DNA of 17,449 nucleotides. Origin: Litorimonas sp964425355 (lineage in GTDB: Bacteria > Pseudomonadota > Alphaproteobacteria > Caulobacterales > Maricaulaceae). This document shows, in pieces, positions 7,088 to 13,535 of this stretch (positions are counted from its first letter, which is position 1; every line of letters begins with the position of its first letter). The notes under the pieces were generated by a model. It saw nothing but the letters and a program-made list of their open reading frames with translations, made no database searches and had not been told where the DNA came from. The stretch lies in the NCBI GenBank assembly GCA_964425355.1, contig CAYRMO010000056.1, positions 1-17,449 of the forward strand, in the 5' to 3' direction. Position numbers and translations under genes: made by a program.

Positions 7088-7449
7088 CCGCGGCAATACT
7101 ATTAATTCTAATGAGCGCTTTTCATTCTATTTTAGGCGAACGCCTTATTCTTCAGCCTATAAATAAAGCTGACAACTTGCCGAAGATTTGGGGAAGCCGT
7201 CAAGCAACCTTCAGAACGTTGGAGGCAAGCTGGCATTTGGTTAGCGTTATGTGGCTAGGTCTGGCGGCTCACCTTTTAATGCTGCAATTCTTTCCCCAAT
7301 ATATGGACAAGAGTTTTCTAATTATTTTCGGTCTAATATTCGGAGCTCTAGCGATTGTCCCGCTTGTGTGGAATTCAGGAAAACACAAATCATGGATCGT
7401 ATTTGGCTTGATTTCTATTTTGCTTCTCGGACAGGCGTATTTGAGCTAA
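7088..7449 (+). CDS. small multi-pass membrane protein, N-terminus lost in assembly gap
   Basis: The reading frame is open from the gap to the TAA at 7449. The codons before the first in-frame ATG (7111) already encode a hydrophobic stretch (AAILLILMSAFHSILGE), so the true start lies in or beyond the gap and 7111 is probably internal. What remains has the tail of one membrane helix, a cytoplasmic-type loop (ERLILQPINKADNLPKIWGS), and three further hydrophobic segments (about WHLVSVMWLGLAAHLLML, FLIIFGLIFGALAIVPLVW and WIVFGLISILLLGQAYL). The HSxLGERxLxxP layout followed by a Trp-His helix resembles a small uncharacterised membrane family in proteobacteria. No function is assigned. It is not obviously linked to the convergent crotonase gene. 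Confidence 0.72.
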
Positions 7450-7544
7450 AGCCTTATAATTCAAAGTGGCGGGAAACCGGGCGCCCCGAAATCGCCTGGA
7501 CTGAATAATCATTTCCATGGGATAAAATAGCGTAATTCCGGGCT

Positions 7545-8330
7545 CTATTTATTCTTCCAATTTGGCGTTCGTTTTTCCGAGAATGCGCGGGGGCCTTCTT
7601 TTGTGTCTTCGGCGTTTCGCCATGTTTTAAACGCGGGGTAATTTTCTTGTGCCTCTATTGCCGCTGCTAGGCTGGGTTCGTCTAGCCCTTTCAATATGGT
7701 TTGTTTCGATGCGCGGATTGCGATTGGAGCGCCTTTTAAAATGTCATCGCACCAGTGATTGACCGTCTCGATGAGCGCCTCTTGCGAACAAACTTCATTG
7801 ACGAGCCCGAGGTCATAGGCGTCTTGCGCGCTCATATGTCTGGACGTTAAAATATAGCCAATGGCCTTTTTCAATCCGATTTGGCGGCTCAGGCGGTGGA
7901 GCCTGCCGCCTAGCGCTACTGCACCGACCAAGGGTTCGGGTAAGCCGAATTTAGCCGTGTCAGCCGCGACAATGAGGTCGCAAGACAGGGCCAGTTCAAA
8001 CCCGCCGCCCAAAGCGAATCCATTTACGGCTGCAATAACAGGTTTATCGAGGTCATATCGTTCGGCCATCCCCGCATAGCCATTTTTGGGATAGCTCCCC
8101 TTATAATTCGTGGCTGCGGCTTCTTTGAGATCACTGCCAGCGCAGAAGGCGCGCTCGCCGGCACCCGTAATGACACAGATCAATTGCGCATCATCCCGGG
8201 CAAAGTTATCAATCGCGATTTGCATATCGGCATGCATCTCATAGGTGAGGGCGTTGAGGGCGTCGGGGCGGTTAAGGGTTATCCATGTCACCGGACCCAT
8301 CTGCTCAACCGTTAGAAACTCGAATGTCAT
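7545..8330 (-). CDS. enoyl-CoA hydratase/isomerase (crotonase) family protein
   Basis: 261-residue cytoplasmic crotonase-fold enzyme. The oxyanion-hole segments are present (FCAGSDLKE at 62-70 and ALGGGFELALSCDL at 106-119). Both glutamates used by hydratases are in place: E112 in GGGFELA and E132 in FGLPEP, matching rat mitochondrial enoyl-CoA hydratase Glu144 and Glu164. A hydratase, carnitinyl-CoA dehydratase-like or related activity on an acyl-CoA thioester is therefore reasonable; the exact substrate cannot be read. The C-terminus (FSEKRTPNWKNK) is typical. It is transcribed divergently from pckA across a 216 bp gap. No other acyl-CoA genes adjoin it, so the pathway context is unknown. 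Confidence 0.9.
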   Translation of the reverse strand: MTFEFLTVEQMGPVTWITLNRPDALNALTYEMHADMQIAIDNFARDDAQLICVITGAGERAFCAGSDLKEAAATNYKGSYPKNGYAGMAERYDLDKPVIAAVNGFALGGGFELALSCDLIVAADTAKFGLPEPLVGAVALGGRLHRLSRQIGLKKAIGYILTSRHMSAQDAYDLGLVNEVCSQEALIETVNHWCDDILKGAPIAIRASKQTILKGLDEPSLAAAIEAQENYPAFKTWRNAEDTKEGPRAFSEKRTPNWKNK

Positions 8331-8546
8331 CTTATGGCCTTCCGCTATTCAGACACTTGGATAGTGGTGTAAAAACTGCCGCGAGTCGAGCAGTCTGAAT
8401 TCTCACGGAATAGGCTGCGATCGTGAGCGGCAAAGAGCGCCCAACAAAAGCAGATATTTTAAACCCGAATCCTATCATAAATGCGGCGTTGCAATAGTGT
8501 TTAAAGTATTTATTTAAATGTTGTATGACAACTTTGGGAGGTTGCG
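8331..8546. promoter_or_regulatory. divergent intergenic region of the crotonase gene and pckA
   Basis: 216 bp between two divergent starts, so it must carry both promoters. The last 80 bases before pckA are A+T-rich; TTGCAA at about 8491 followed after 17 bases by ATTTAA is a possible but weak sigma-70-like pair. GGGAGG (8536-8541), five bases before the pckA ATG, is a strong ribosome binding site. No operator could be identified with confidence. Confidence 0.4.
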
Positions 8547-10127
8547 ATGGGACGTCGTCTTGGTGTTATTGGTTTTGAACGTGAATATAATATTGAGTGG
8601 AATTGGGAACCAGCTCGATTTTATGAAACAGCCGTGCGCGATGAAGGTGCAGACATCGCCAAAGGCGGGGCGTTGGTTGTCAAAACAGGAAAGCATACAG
8701 GACGTTCAGCATTAGATAAATTTGTTGTTCGGGATGAGGTCACTGAAGATAAGGTCTGGTGGGACGCTACAGACCATATATCGCCGCAGCAATTTGCGGC
8801 TCTGCGTGAAGATTTTGAAACACATATGGCGGGCATTGAAACCCTATATGGGCAAGACACATTTGGCGGCGCAGATCAGGCGCACCGTCTTCCCGTTCAA
8901 ATCATAACGGAATATGCATGGCATGGCCTGTTTGTGCATCACCTCTTACGGCAACCAACACAGCAAGAGCTGGCCTCATTTAATCCTGAATATACGATTA
9001 TAAACTTACCCTCTTTTCGCGCTGATCCAGCCAGACATGGCGTACGTTCAGAGACAGTTATTGCCGTCAATATGAAAGAGAAAGTCGTTCTTATTGGAGG
9101 GACGTCTTATGCGGGGGAAACGAAGAAATCCGTATTCTCGATTATGAATTATCTCTTGCCTGAAAAACGCGTCATGCCGATGCATTGCTCGGTTAACGTA
9201 GATAATGACGATAATGGCGCGATTTTCTTTGGCCTGTCGGGGACAGGTAAAACGACCTTATCGGCTAATCCTGACCGTATATTGGTTGGTGATGATGAAC
9301 ATGGATGGTCCGAGAACGGTCTGTTTAATTTTGAGGGTGGCTGTTACGCTAAAATGATCAATTTGTCGCCAGAGGCCGAACCAGAAATTTATGCCACAAC
9401 TGGCATGTGGGGCACGGTTTTGGAAAATGTCGTCATGGACCCGGAAACGCGTGAATTTGATTTCGCCGATGATACGCTCGCTGTGAATTCACGCGGGGCT
9501 TATGATTTGACCGCCATTCCCAATGCTAGCCCGACAGGGCGCTGTGGCCAACCGAAAAACCTGGTCATGCTAACCGCAGATGCATTTGGGGTTCTGCCCC
9601 CCATTTCTAAACTAACCCCGCAGCAAGCGATGTATCATTTCCTATCCGGCTATACAGCCAAAGTGGCGGGTACCGAGAAAGGTGTTGTTGAACCGACAGC
9701 AACATTCTCGGCCTGTTTCGGCGCGCCGTTCATGCCGCGACACCCTGCAATTTACGGCGAATTATTGCGCGATCTTGTAGCCGAGCATGATGTGCAATGC
9801 TGGCTAGTCAATACGGGTTGGACGGCTGGCCCTTATGGGACGGGTCACCGCATGCCGATTAAAGCCACGCGCACTATGCTCAATGCGGCACTGGATGGTT
9901 CAATAAATAAAGGCGAGTTTCGTAAAGATGAGAATTTCGGCGTGATGGTTCCAGTCATGATTGATGGCGTTGATAACGCACTTCTTGATCCCCGGAGTAC
10001 TTGGGCCGATAAAGCCGCCTATGATACACAGGCCCGTAAGCTCGTCGATATGTTTATTGAGAACTTTGCCAAGTTTGAAGACCGCGTAAGCGCTGAAGTA
10101 AAGGCTGCAGCTCCCAAAGTAGCATAA
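8547..10127 (+). CDS. pckA: phosphoenolpyruvate carboxykinase (ATP)
   Basis: 526-residue cytoplasmic enzyme converting oxaloacetate and ATP to PEP, CO2 and ADP, the entry step of gluconeogenesis. Family hallmarks are TGKHTGRSALDKFVVRD near residue 50 (substrate-binding Arg in GRS), FSIMNYLLP, the kinase-type P-loop GLSGTGKT at 229-236 (K235), the adjacent VGDDEHGWSENG metal/nucleotide segment with FNFEGGCYAK, and the RCGQPKN and NTGWTAGPYG blocks. Length is normal for the ATP-dependent, monomer-type enzyme. The ATG at 8547 has GGGAGG five bases upstream. It stands alone; the next 290 bp hold only an IS remnant. Presence of this enzyme fits growth on organic acids or amino acids, in keeping with the peptidase and acyl-CoA enzymes nearby. 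Confidence 0.97.
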   Translation: MGRRLGVIGFEREYNIEWNWEPARFYETAVRDEGADIAKGGALVVKTGKHTGRSALDKFVVRDEVTEDKVWWDATDHISPQQFAALREDFETHMAGIETLYGQDTFGGADQAHRLPVQIITEYAWHGLFVHHLLRQPTQQELASFNPEYTIINLPSFRADPARHGVRSETVIAVNMKEKVVLIGGTSYAGETKKSVFSIMNYLLPEKRVMPMHCSVNVDNDDNGAIFFGLSGTGKTTLSANPDRILVGDDEHGWSENGLFNFEGGCYAKMINLSPEAEPEIYATTGMWGTVLENVVMDPETREFDFADDTLAVNSRGAYDLTAIPNASPTGRCGQPKNLVMLTADAFGVLPPISKLTPQQAMYHFLSGYTAKVAGTEKGVVEPTATFSACFGAPFMPRHPAIYGELLRDLVAEHDVQCWLVNTGWTAGPYGTGHRMPIKATRTMLNAALDGSINKGEFRKDENFGVMVPVMIDGVDNALLDPRSTWADKAAYDTQARKLVDMFIENFAKFEDRVSAEVKAAAPKVA

Positions 10128-10160
10128 GTTTTTATGGGTTGTTCTAGTAGATTGTAGTTA

Positions 10161-10333
10161 TGTTGGGACTAGTGGTGCGCTTTCTGTAGAATTTAATTTT
10201 ACAGGAGGCAGCCATGAGAACAGCAGACGAAAGAGAGATAAAACGTAAATTAAAAGTCCTCGGTCACGCCAAGTATAATTGTTTGTGCTAATGTTTGGAG
10301 TGAGGATTTAAGTGCGCCTTGCTAAACCCAACA
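10161..10333 (+). mobile_element. internally deleted insertion sequence (about 173 bp) with imperfect terminal inverted repeats
   Basis: The left end starts TGTTGGGACTAGTGGTGCGC (10161-10180), and the reverse complement of 10314-10333 starts TGTTGGGTTTAGCAAGGCGC. Fourteen of 20 positions match, in the blocks TGTTGGG, TAG and GCGC at identical offsets. Between them lies only a ribosome-binding-site-preceded start of a transposase-like frame. No convincing target duplication is visible at the outer edges. I read it as an IS that lost nearly all of its transposase; it could in principle still be moved by a related full-length element elsewhere. Confidence 0.62.
10214..10291 (+). pseudogene. transposase N-terminal remnant (IS481-like helix-turn-helix start)
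   Basis: A 25-codon frame beginning MRTADEREIKRKLKVLGHAK, with a strong AGGAGG ribosome binding site nine bases before the ATG. The DREIKRKLxVLxHA start is, from memory, that of IS481/integrase-core-type transposases, whose next residues form the helix-turn-helix (CRYFGI...). Here homology stops after HAK and the frame ends in NCLC and a stop. It lies between the paired inverted ends of a deleted element. No functional product is expected. Confidence 0.55.
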
Positions 10334-10351
10334 ATCACCCAACCTCAAACC

Positions 10352-10420
10352 CTAAACCCCCGCTATCGCATTCAAGACGCGTCCAATTTTGCTGGTCAAT
10401 TCTGTGCCCAAAATGGAAAA
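10352..10420 (-). pseudogene. C-terminal coding relic, in frame with the short-chain dehydrogenase stop
   Basis: Directly after the TGA of the dehydrogenase, in the same frame, 22 more codons run to a TAG, reading FSILGTELTSKIGRVLNAIA and two further residues. The end strongly resembles a second peptide on the same strand at 12441-12566 (TE-4 residues-I-x-RVL-x-AIAG). It may be an old extension cut by a stop mutation, a readthrough tail, or the decayed end of another gene. Confidence 0.4.
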
Positions 10421-11347
10421 TCAAAGAAATTTACGAATGGCTATATTGGCATTATCTTGCGCCATTTCATTGCCAATAATGTCGGGCCAGTGTTCTTCTT
10501 GGTCGGCCAATTCTCCCGTTAGGCCTTTTTTGCTCCCCCACCAGACACCGGAGGTGAAGTCATCCTTGTTCAACATCACATCCACATAGCGTTTGGCGCC
10601 GACATCAACCGAATGTGCTCTGCCAAGTTTTTCCATGACCCACATGGCGGATTCCATCGTGATCCGTTGCAAGACCGGGAGGGATTTCGTTCCCGATGTG
10701 CCGCGGGCCATACCCGGGTCAATGGTCATAAATCTCATCTTCGGATGTTTTCGCGCCATGCTCAAACTCCACAAAGCCCCCATGAGCTTTGTGGCGCCAT
10801 AAATGTCTGTGTAAGATGACGTGTCATCAAATTTGGCTCCATTGGCCACCGAGGTCCATTCGTCGACAGAACCTTGACTAATCGGAGGTTTGGGAGCCCT
10901 GAGCTCCGGCGCGCCTCGGGCAGCAAAACTAGCCACATAGATGACCGTTCCGGTTTCGGATAATTTGCGGCTCTCAATCATTTGGTTTGTAAAGAGGACA
11001 TGACCCAGCACATTAATACCGAATATATGCATAACACCGTTTTGGGTCAGTTTTGTTGGTTCAGTGCCGCCACCGCCCCCAGCGTTTAGAATGATCCCAT
11101 CGACTTTGCCGTTGAGGGTTTCGACGGCGTTCCGACAGGAGTCTAAATCACCCACATCCAGAATCAAAATGTCGAAGATTTTTTTACCCGTTAGGGCTTT
11201 GAGTTCCTGAAGCGCTTTTTCCGCTCGTATTTTGTTACGACACGCCAATGTAATTTTTGAGACGTCGTCCCGCAAGGCGAACTGCCTCGCAGCCTCAAAG
11301 CCGAGACCTGAATTCGCGCCAGTGATAAGAATATGAGCGTCAGTCAT
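10421..11347 (-). CDS. short-chain dehydrogenase/reductase (SDR) family oxidoreductase
   Basis: 308-residue NAD(P)-dependent oxidoreductase. The Rossmann glycine motif TGANSGLG is at residues 9-16, the CRN segment at 36-38 hints at NADPH use, the NAG motif at 88-90, the catalytic Ser at about 140, and YxxxK at Y183-K187. The length and the layout, with a long insert between Ser and Tyr (RAPKPPISQGSVDEW), resemble the protochlorophyllide-reductase/retinol-dehydrogenase-like branch of SDRs. I choose the ATG at 11347 (MTDAHILITG) because GGAA lies upstream and the Rossmann strand then begins at the usual place; 13 extra residues are possible upstream. It is divergent from a second SDR. The substrate is unknown. 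A related-frame tail follows the stop codon. Confidence 0.88.
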   Translation of the reverse strand: MTDAHILITGANSGLGFEAARQFALRDDVSKITLACRNKIRAEKALQELKALTGKKIFDILILDVGDLDSCRNAVETLNGKVDGIILNAGGGGGTEPTKLTQNGVMHIFGINVLGHVLFTNQMIESRKLSETGTVIYVASFAARGAPELRAPKPPISQGSVDEWTSVANGAKFDDTSSYTDIYGATKLMGALWSLSMARKHPKMRFMTIDPGMARGTSGTKSLPVLQRITMESAMWVMEKLGRAHSVDVGAKRYVDVMLNKDDFTSGVWWGSKKGLTGELADQEEHWPDIIGNEMAQDNANIAIRKFL

Positions 11348-11510
11348 TTTAATTCCGTAGCAAAAAACAACCCGCGATCCAACCAAGCGATAATCATGAT
11401 CCGCCTGATCATCACGTTAAACGCGGCTTTACCACAAGCCGCTCGCACCCTAGGTAAAGGTCTAGGAATAAATCTCTATCCTTTAGGTTCATCATTATGA
11501 CGCAGACAAT
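11348..11510. promoter_or_regulatory. divergent promoter region between two SDR genes, with a small palindrome
   Basis: 163 bp separating two divergent dehydrogenases. It contains the inverted repeat ATGATC (11396-11401) / GATCAT (11407-11412) with a 5 bp spacer, a plausible operator for a dimeric regulator but too short to be certain. Near the right-hand gene a tandem duplication of 14 bp copies the translation start (11497-11524). Confidence 0.38.
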
Positions 11511-12326
11511 ATGACTCAGGTAATTTTACTAACAGGTGCCACAGATGGCATCGGGCTCGAAGCGGCGAAACTAATGGCGGGGCAGGGGCACACCCTATTG
11601 CTACATGGCCGTAATCCGGACAAGCTCGCCCGTCTGGTCGAAACCATATCAAACATTCCGGGCGCGGGAGAGGTTAAAACCTATCGCGCTGATCTGGCGA
11701 ATCTCGATGAAGTTCGCGCGATGTCTGATGCGGTTAAACGCGATTTTAAACAGCTGGATGTGCTGGTCAATAATGCGGGTGTTTTCAAAGCGGCCAATCC
11801 AAAGGCCCAGCATGGCTATGATCTTAGATTTATCGTCAATGTTGTGGCGCCATATCTTTTGACCAGAGACTTGCAACCAATTCTCGGGCCCGAAAGCCGG
11901 GTCGTCAACCTATCCTCTGCGGCACAGGCACCGGTAGATATTCAAGGCTTTTTGGATAAGACGATTTTCCCTGATAGTTCCGCCTATGCCCAAAGCAAGC
12001 TGGCGATCACCATGTGGTCTTATGAGCTGGCGCGCGAATTCGGAGATAAAGGCCCGGTGGTTATCGCGCTAAACCCGGCCTCATTATTGGGCAGTAAAAT
12101 GGTCAAAGAGGCTTATGGCATTCCAGGGCATGGTCTCTCGATCGGGGCTGATATAATCACACGCGCCGCGCTCAGCGATGAATTCAAAAATGCCTCCGGT
12201 CGTTATTATGACAATGACCGAAAGTCATTCGGACAGCCTCACGCTGATGCACTTGACCAGACAAAAAATATGCGTCTTGTTCAAGCTTTGGATGGTTTGC
12301 TGGCAAAGGCGGGGATGCCGTCTTAA
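11511..12326 (+). CDS. short-chain dehydrogenase/reductase (SDR) family oxidoreductase
   Basis: 271-residue classical-type SDR. It shows TGATDGIG (8-15), HGRN (32-35, consistent with NADPH), NNAG (87-90), the catalytic Ser in NLSSAAQ (135/136) and YAQSK (Y159, K163), followed by NPASLLGSKM where family members carry the PG motif region. It probably reduces or oxidises a hydrophobic alcohol or ketone, but the substrate is not readable. The ATG at 11511 gives the standard N-terminus; the Shine-Dalgarno is weak, and a near-copy of the start region lies 14 bp upstream in a frame that stops at once. It is divergent from another SDR, only moderately similar by eye, so they are not a recent duplication. 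Confidence 0.9.
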   Translation: MTQVILLTGATDGIGLEAAKLMAGQGHTLLLHGRNPDKLARLVETISNIPGAGEVKTYRADLANLDEVRAMSDAVKRDFKQLDVLVNNAGVFKAANPKAQHGYDLRFIVNVVAPYLLTRDLQPILGPESRVVNLSSAAQAPVDIQGFLDKTIFPDSSAYAQSKLAITMWSYELAREFGDKGPVVIALNPASLLGSKMVKEAYGIPGHGLSIGADIITRAALSDEFKNASGRYYDNDRKSFGQPHADALDQTKNMRLVQALDGLLAKAGMPS

Positions 12327-12411
12327 GGGCAACGCCTGTCGTCGGCCATGTTAATTTATCGGGAAACAACCAGACTCGCAATACCATCAACAAGTTTACA
12401 CAAAACCCTAT

Positions 12412-12439
12412 TTAATTAAGTCGATTTGGGCTTGATTAA
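12412..12439. terminator. weak hairpin downstream of the SDR gene
   Basis: TTAATTAAG (12412-12420) and CTTGATTAA (12431-12439) form a 9 bp inverted repeat with one mismatch (G-T wobble in one strand) and a 10 base loop, 85 bp after the dehydrogenase stop. It is A+T-rich and lacks a clear U-run, so a termination role is only a possibility. Confidence 0.25.
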
Positions 12440-12440
12440 C

Positions 12441-12566
12441 CTACATCCCCGCTATCGCACCTAGTACGCGATCTATCAGCGCTTCATTCTCAGTCTTCAA
12501 CGCATAACCAAGCAAATCGTGTTTAAAATGACAATATGAATCAAAATGGGAGACCTCATTACGACC
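12441..12566 (-). pseudogene. C-terminal coding relic of an unidentified gene
   Basis: An open stretch of 41 codons with no usable start, ending DLLGYALKTENEALIDRVLG followed by AIAGM and a TAG. It lies in an otherwise empty 293 bp interval (12327-12619). Its end matches the peptide after the SDR stop at 10352-10420 at ten of the last 17 residues, including RVL-x-AIAG, and the DNA of both shares CCCCGCTATCGCA. Two separate copies of a protein-like end argue that both are decayed copies of one gene family; I cannot name it. Confidence 0.42.
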
Positions 12567-12594
12567 TCAATGTGGGGTAAAGATCGTAATGAGG
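12554..12594. repeat. perfect 11 bp inverted repeat
   Basis: CCTCATTACGA (12554-12564) and TCGTAATGAGG (12584-12594) are exact reverse complements with a 19 base loop. It sits just beyond the 3' end of the regulator pseudogene. There is no U-run after the stem on either strand, so a simple terminator is not convincing; a protein-binding site, the ends of a small mobile palindrome, or an RNA hairpin are alternatives. Confidence 0.6.
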
Positions 12595-12619
12595 CTCGTT
12601 AGCAATCCAAATAAAAGGA

Positions 12620-13359
12620 CTACATATTCGCGACTTTAGTATTTTTCTGCACCCAAGTTACTGTAGAAAAACCACAATCCGACGCAATATCCGCAATCGA
12701 TGTCTTACTTGTCCGAAGTAATTGTCCTGAGGCCTGAAGACGCGTCCGTAAAATGAACTGTTGAGGCGTTACGCCAAATTTTTGTTTGAACTTTCGCCGA
12801 AACTGGTTTTCCGACAGTTTCAAAAAACTTGCAAGTTCTTCTATCTTGATAGCTTTGGCGAGGTTTTCCCTGATAAAGGTAGTTGTTTCACGAAATAGCG
12901 AAAAGGCTTGGGGCAGATCTTCCATATTTGAGATGGGTCGGGTGACACCGATAATGCCGATAACCTTTCCGGTTTTATCACTAAGTAGCAATTTGTTGGT
13001 TTGAACCCATATCAGCTCTCCGAATGCATTCGGGATAACTTCGATACGGTTTAATACACTTGCGCCATGCTCCAATATGGTTTGGTCATCGCCTTGTATA
13101 TCTTGTGCAATTTGGCGCGGGAAAAATCATTTTCTTTTTTGCCTACCACATCAGAAATTTTCGAGAAATTCAGCAAAGCCAGGGACGAGGCGTTACAACT
13201 TATCCAACAGGCTTCGATATCTTTGACGTAAAAATATACGTCCAAAATATGCTGGAAAAGGACTTCAAACATTTTGACATCGCCACTGCGCAAAACACCA
13301 TCCGGTGAGGCCGGTTGGATGACGATCTTTTCGTCGCTCAAAAAGTCTACTTTAGTCAT
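12620..13359 (-). pseudogene. PAS-AraC family transcriptional regulator, frameshifted and C-terminally shortened
   Basis: The N-terminal frame (13359 down to about 13126) encodes a PAS-type sensor start (VLFQHILDVYFYVKDIEACW ... DVVGKKENDF). The second frame (from about 13119 down to 12620) continues it with PRQIAQDIQGDDQTILEHGA, LNRIEVIPN and IIGVTRPISN, then an AraC DNA-binding domain (ENLAKAIKIEELASFLKLSE, QFRRKFKQKFGVTPQQFI, SIADIASDCGF). One missing base in the T5-C3 run at 13119-13126 (A5 and G3 on the + strand) explains the break. After DCGF the expected second recognition helix and C-terminal conserved segment are missing, so the gene is probably dead even if the frameshift is a sequencing error. 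In life it would have sensed a small ligand and perhaps controlled the adjacent SDR or peptidase gene; that is inference. Confidence 0.78.
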
Positions 13360-13535
13360 TACACGCCGTCTATCAATTTAACCCTGATGAGACAAATCCA
13401 TTTTTGAGGGAATAATTTCTACAAAAGCTCTGTCCATTAGAATGTGACTGCGATGAGACCTATAAAATCTTTCGCTTAACCCATTGAATTCTATTAAACC
13501 CATGCTTACGCCCTGTGTCTTTAAAGGAGAAAATT

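Noticed and set aside
8506..8520. Possible CtrA site upstream of pckA
   Set aside because: The two TTAA half-sites are nine bases apart instead of the seven required, and the region is simply A+T-rich.
10214..10291. A genuine small protein of 25 residues
   Set aside because: Its N-terminus looks like a transposase start and it sits between paired inverted ends, so a truncated transposase explains it better.
10421..12326. Two SDR genes as a recent inverted duplication
   Set aside because: Beyond shared Rossmann and YxxxK motifs the sequences, lengths and inserts differ clearly, so they are separate SDR branches.
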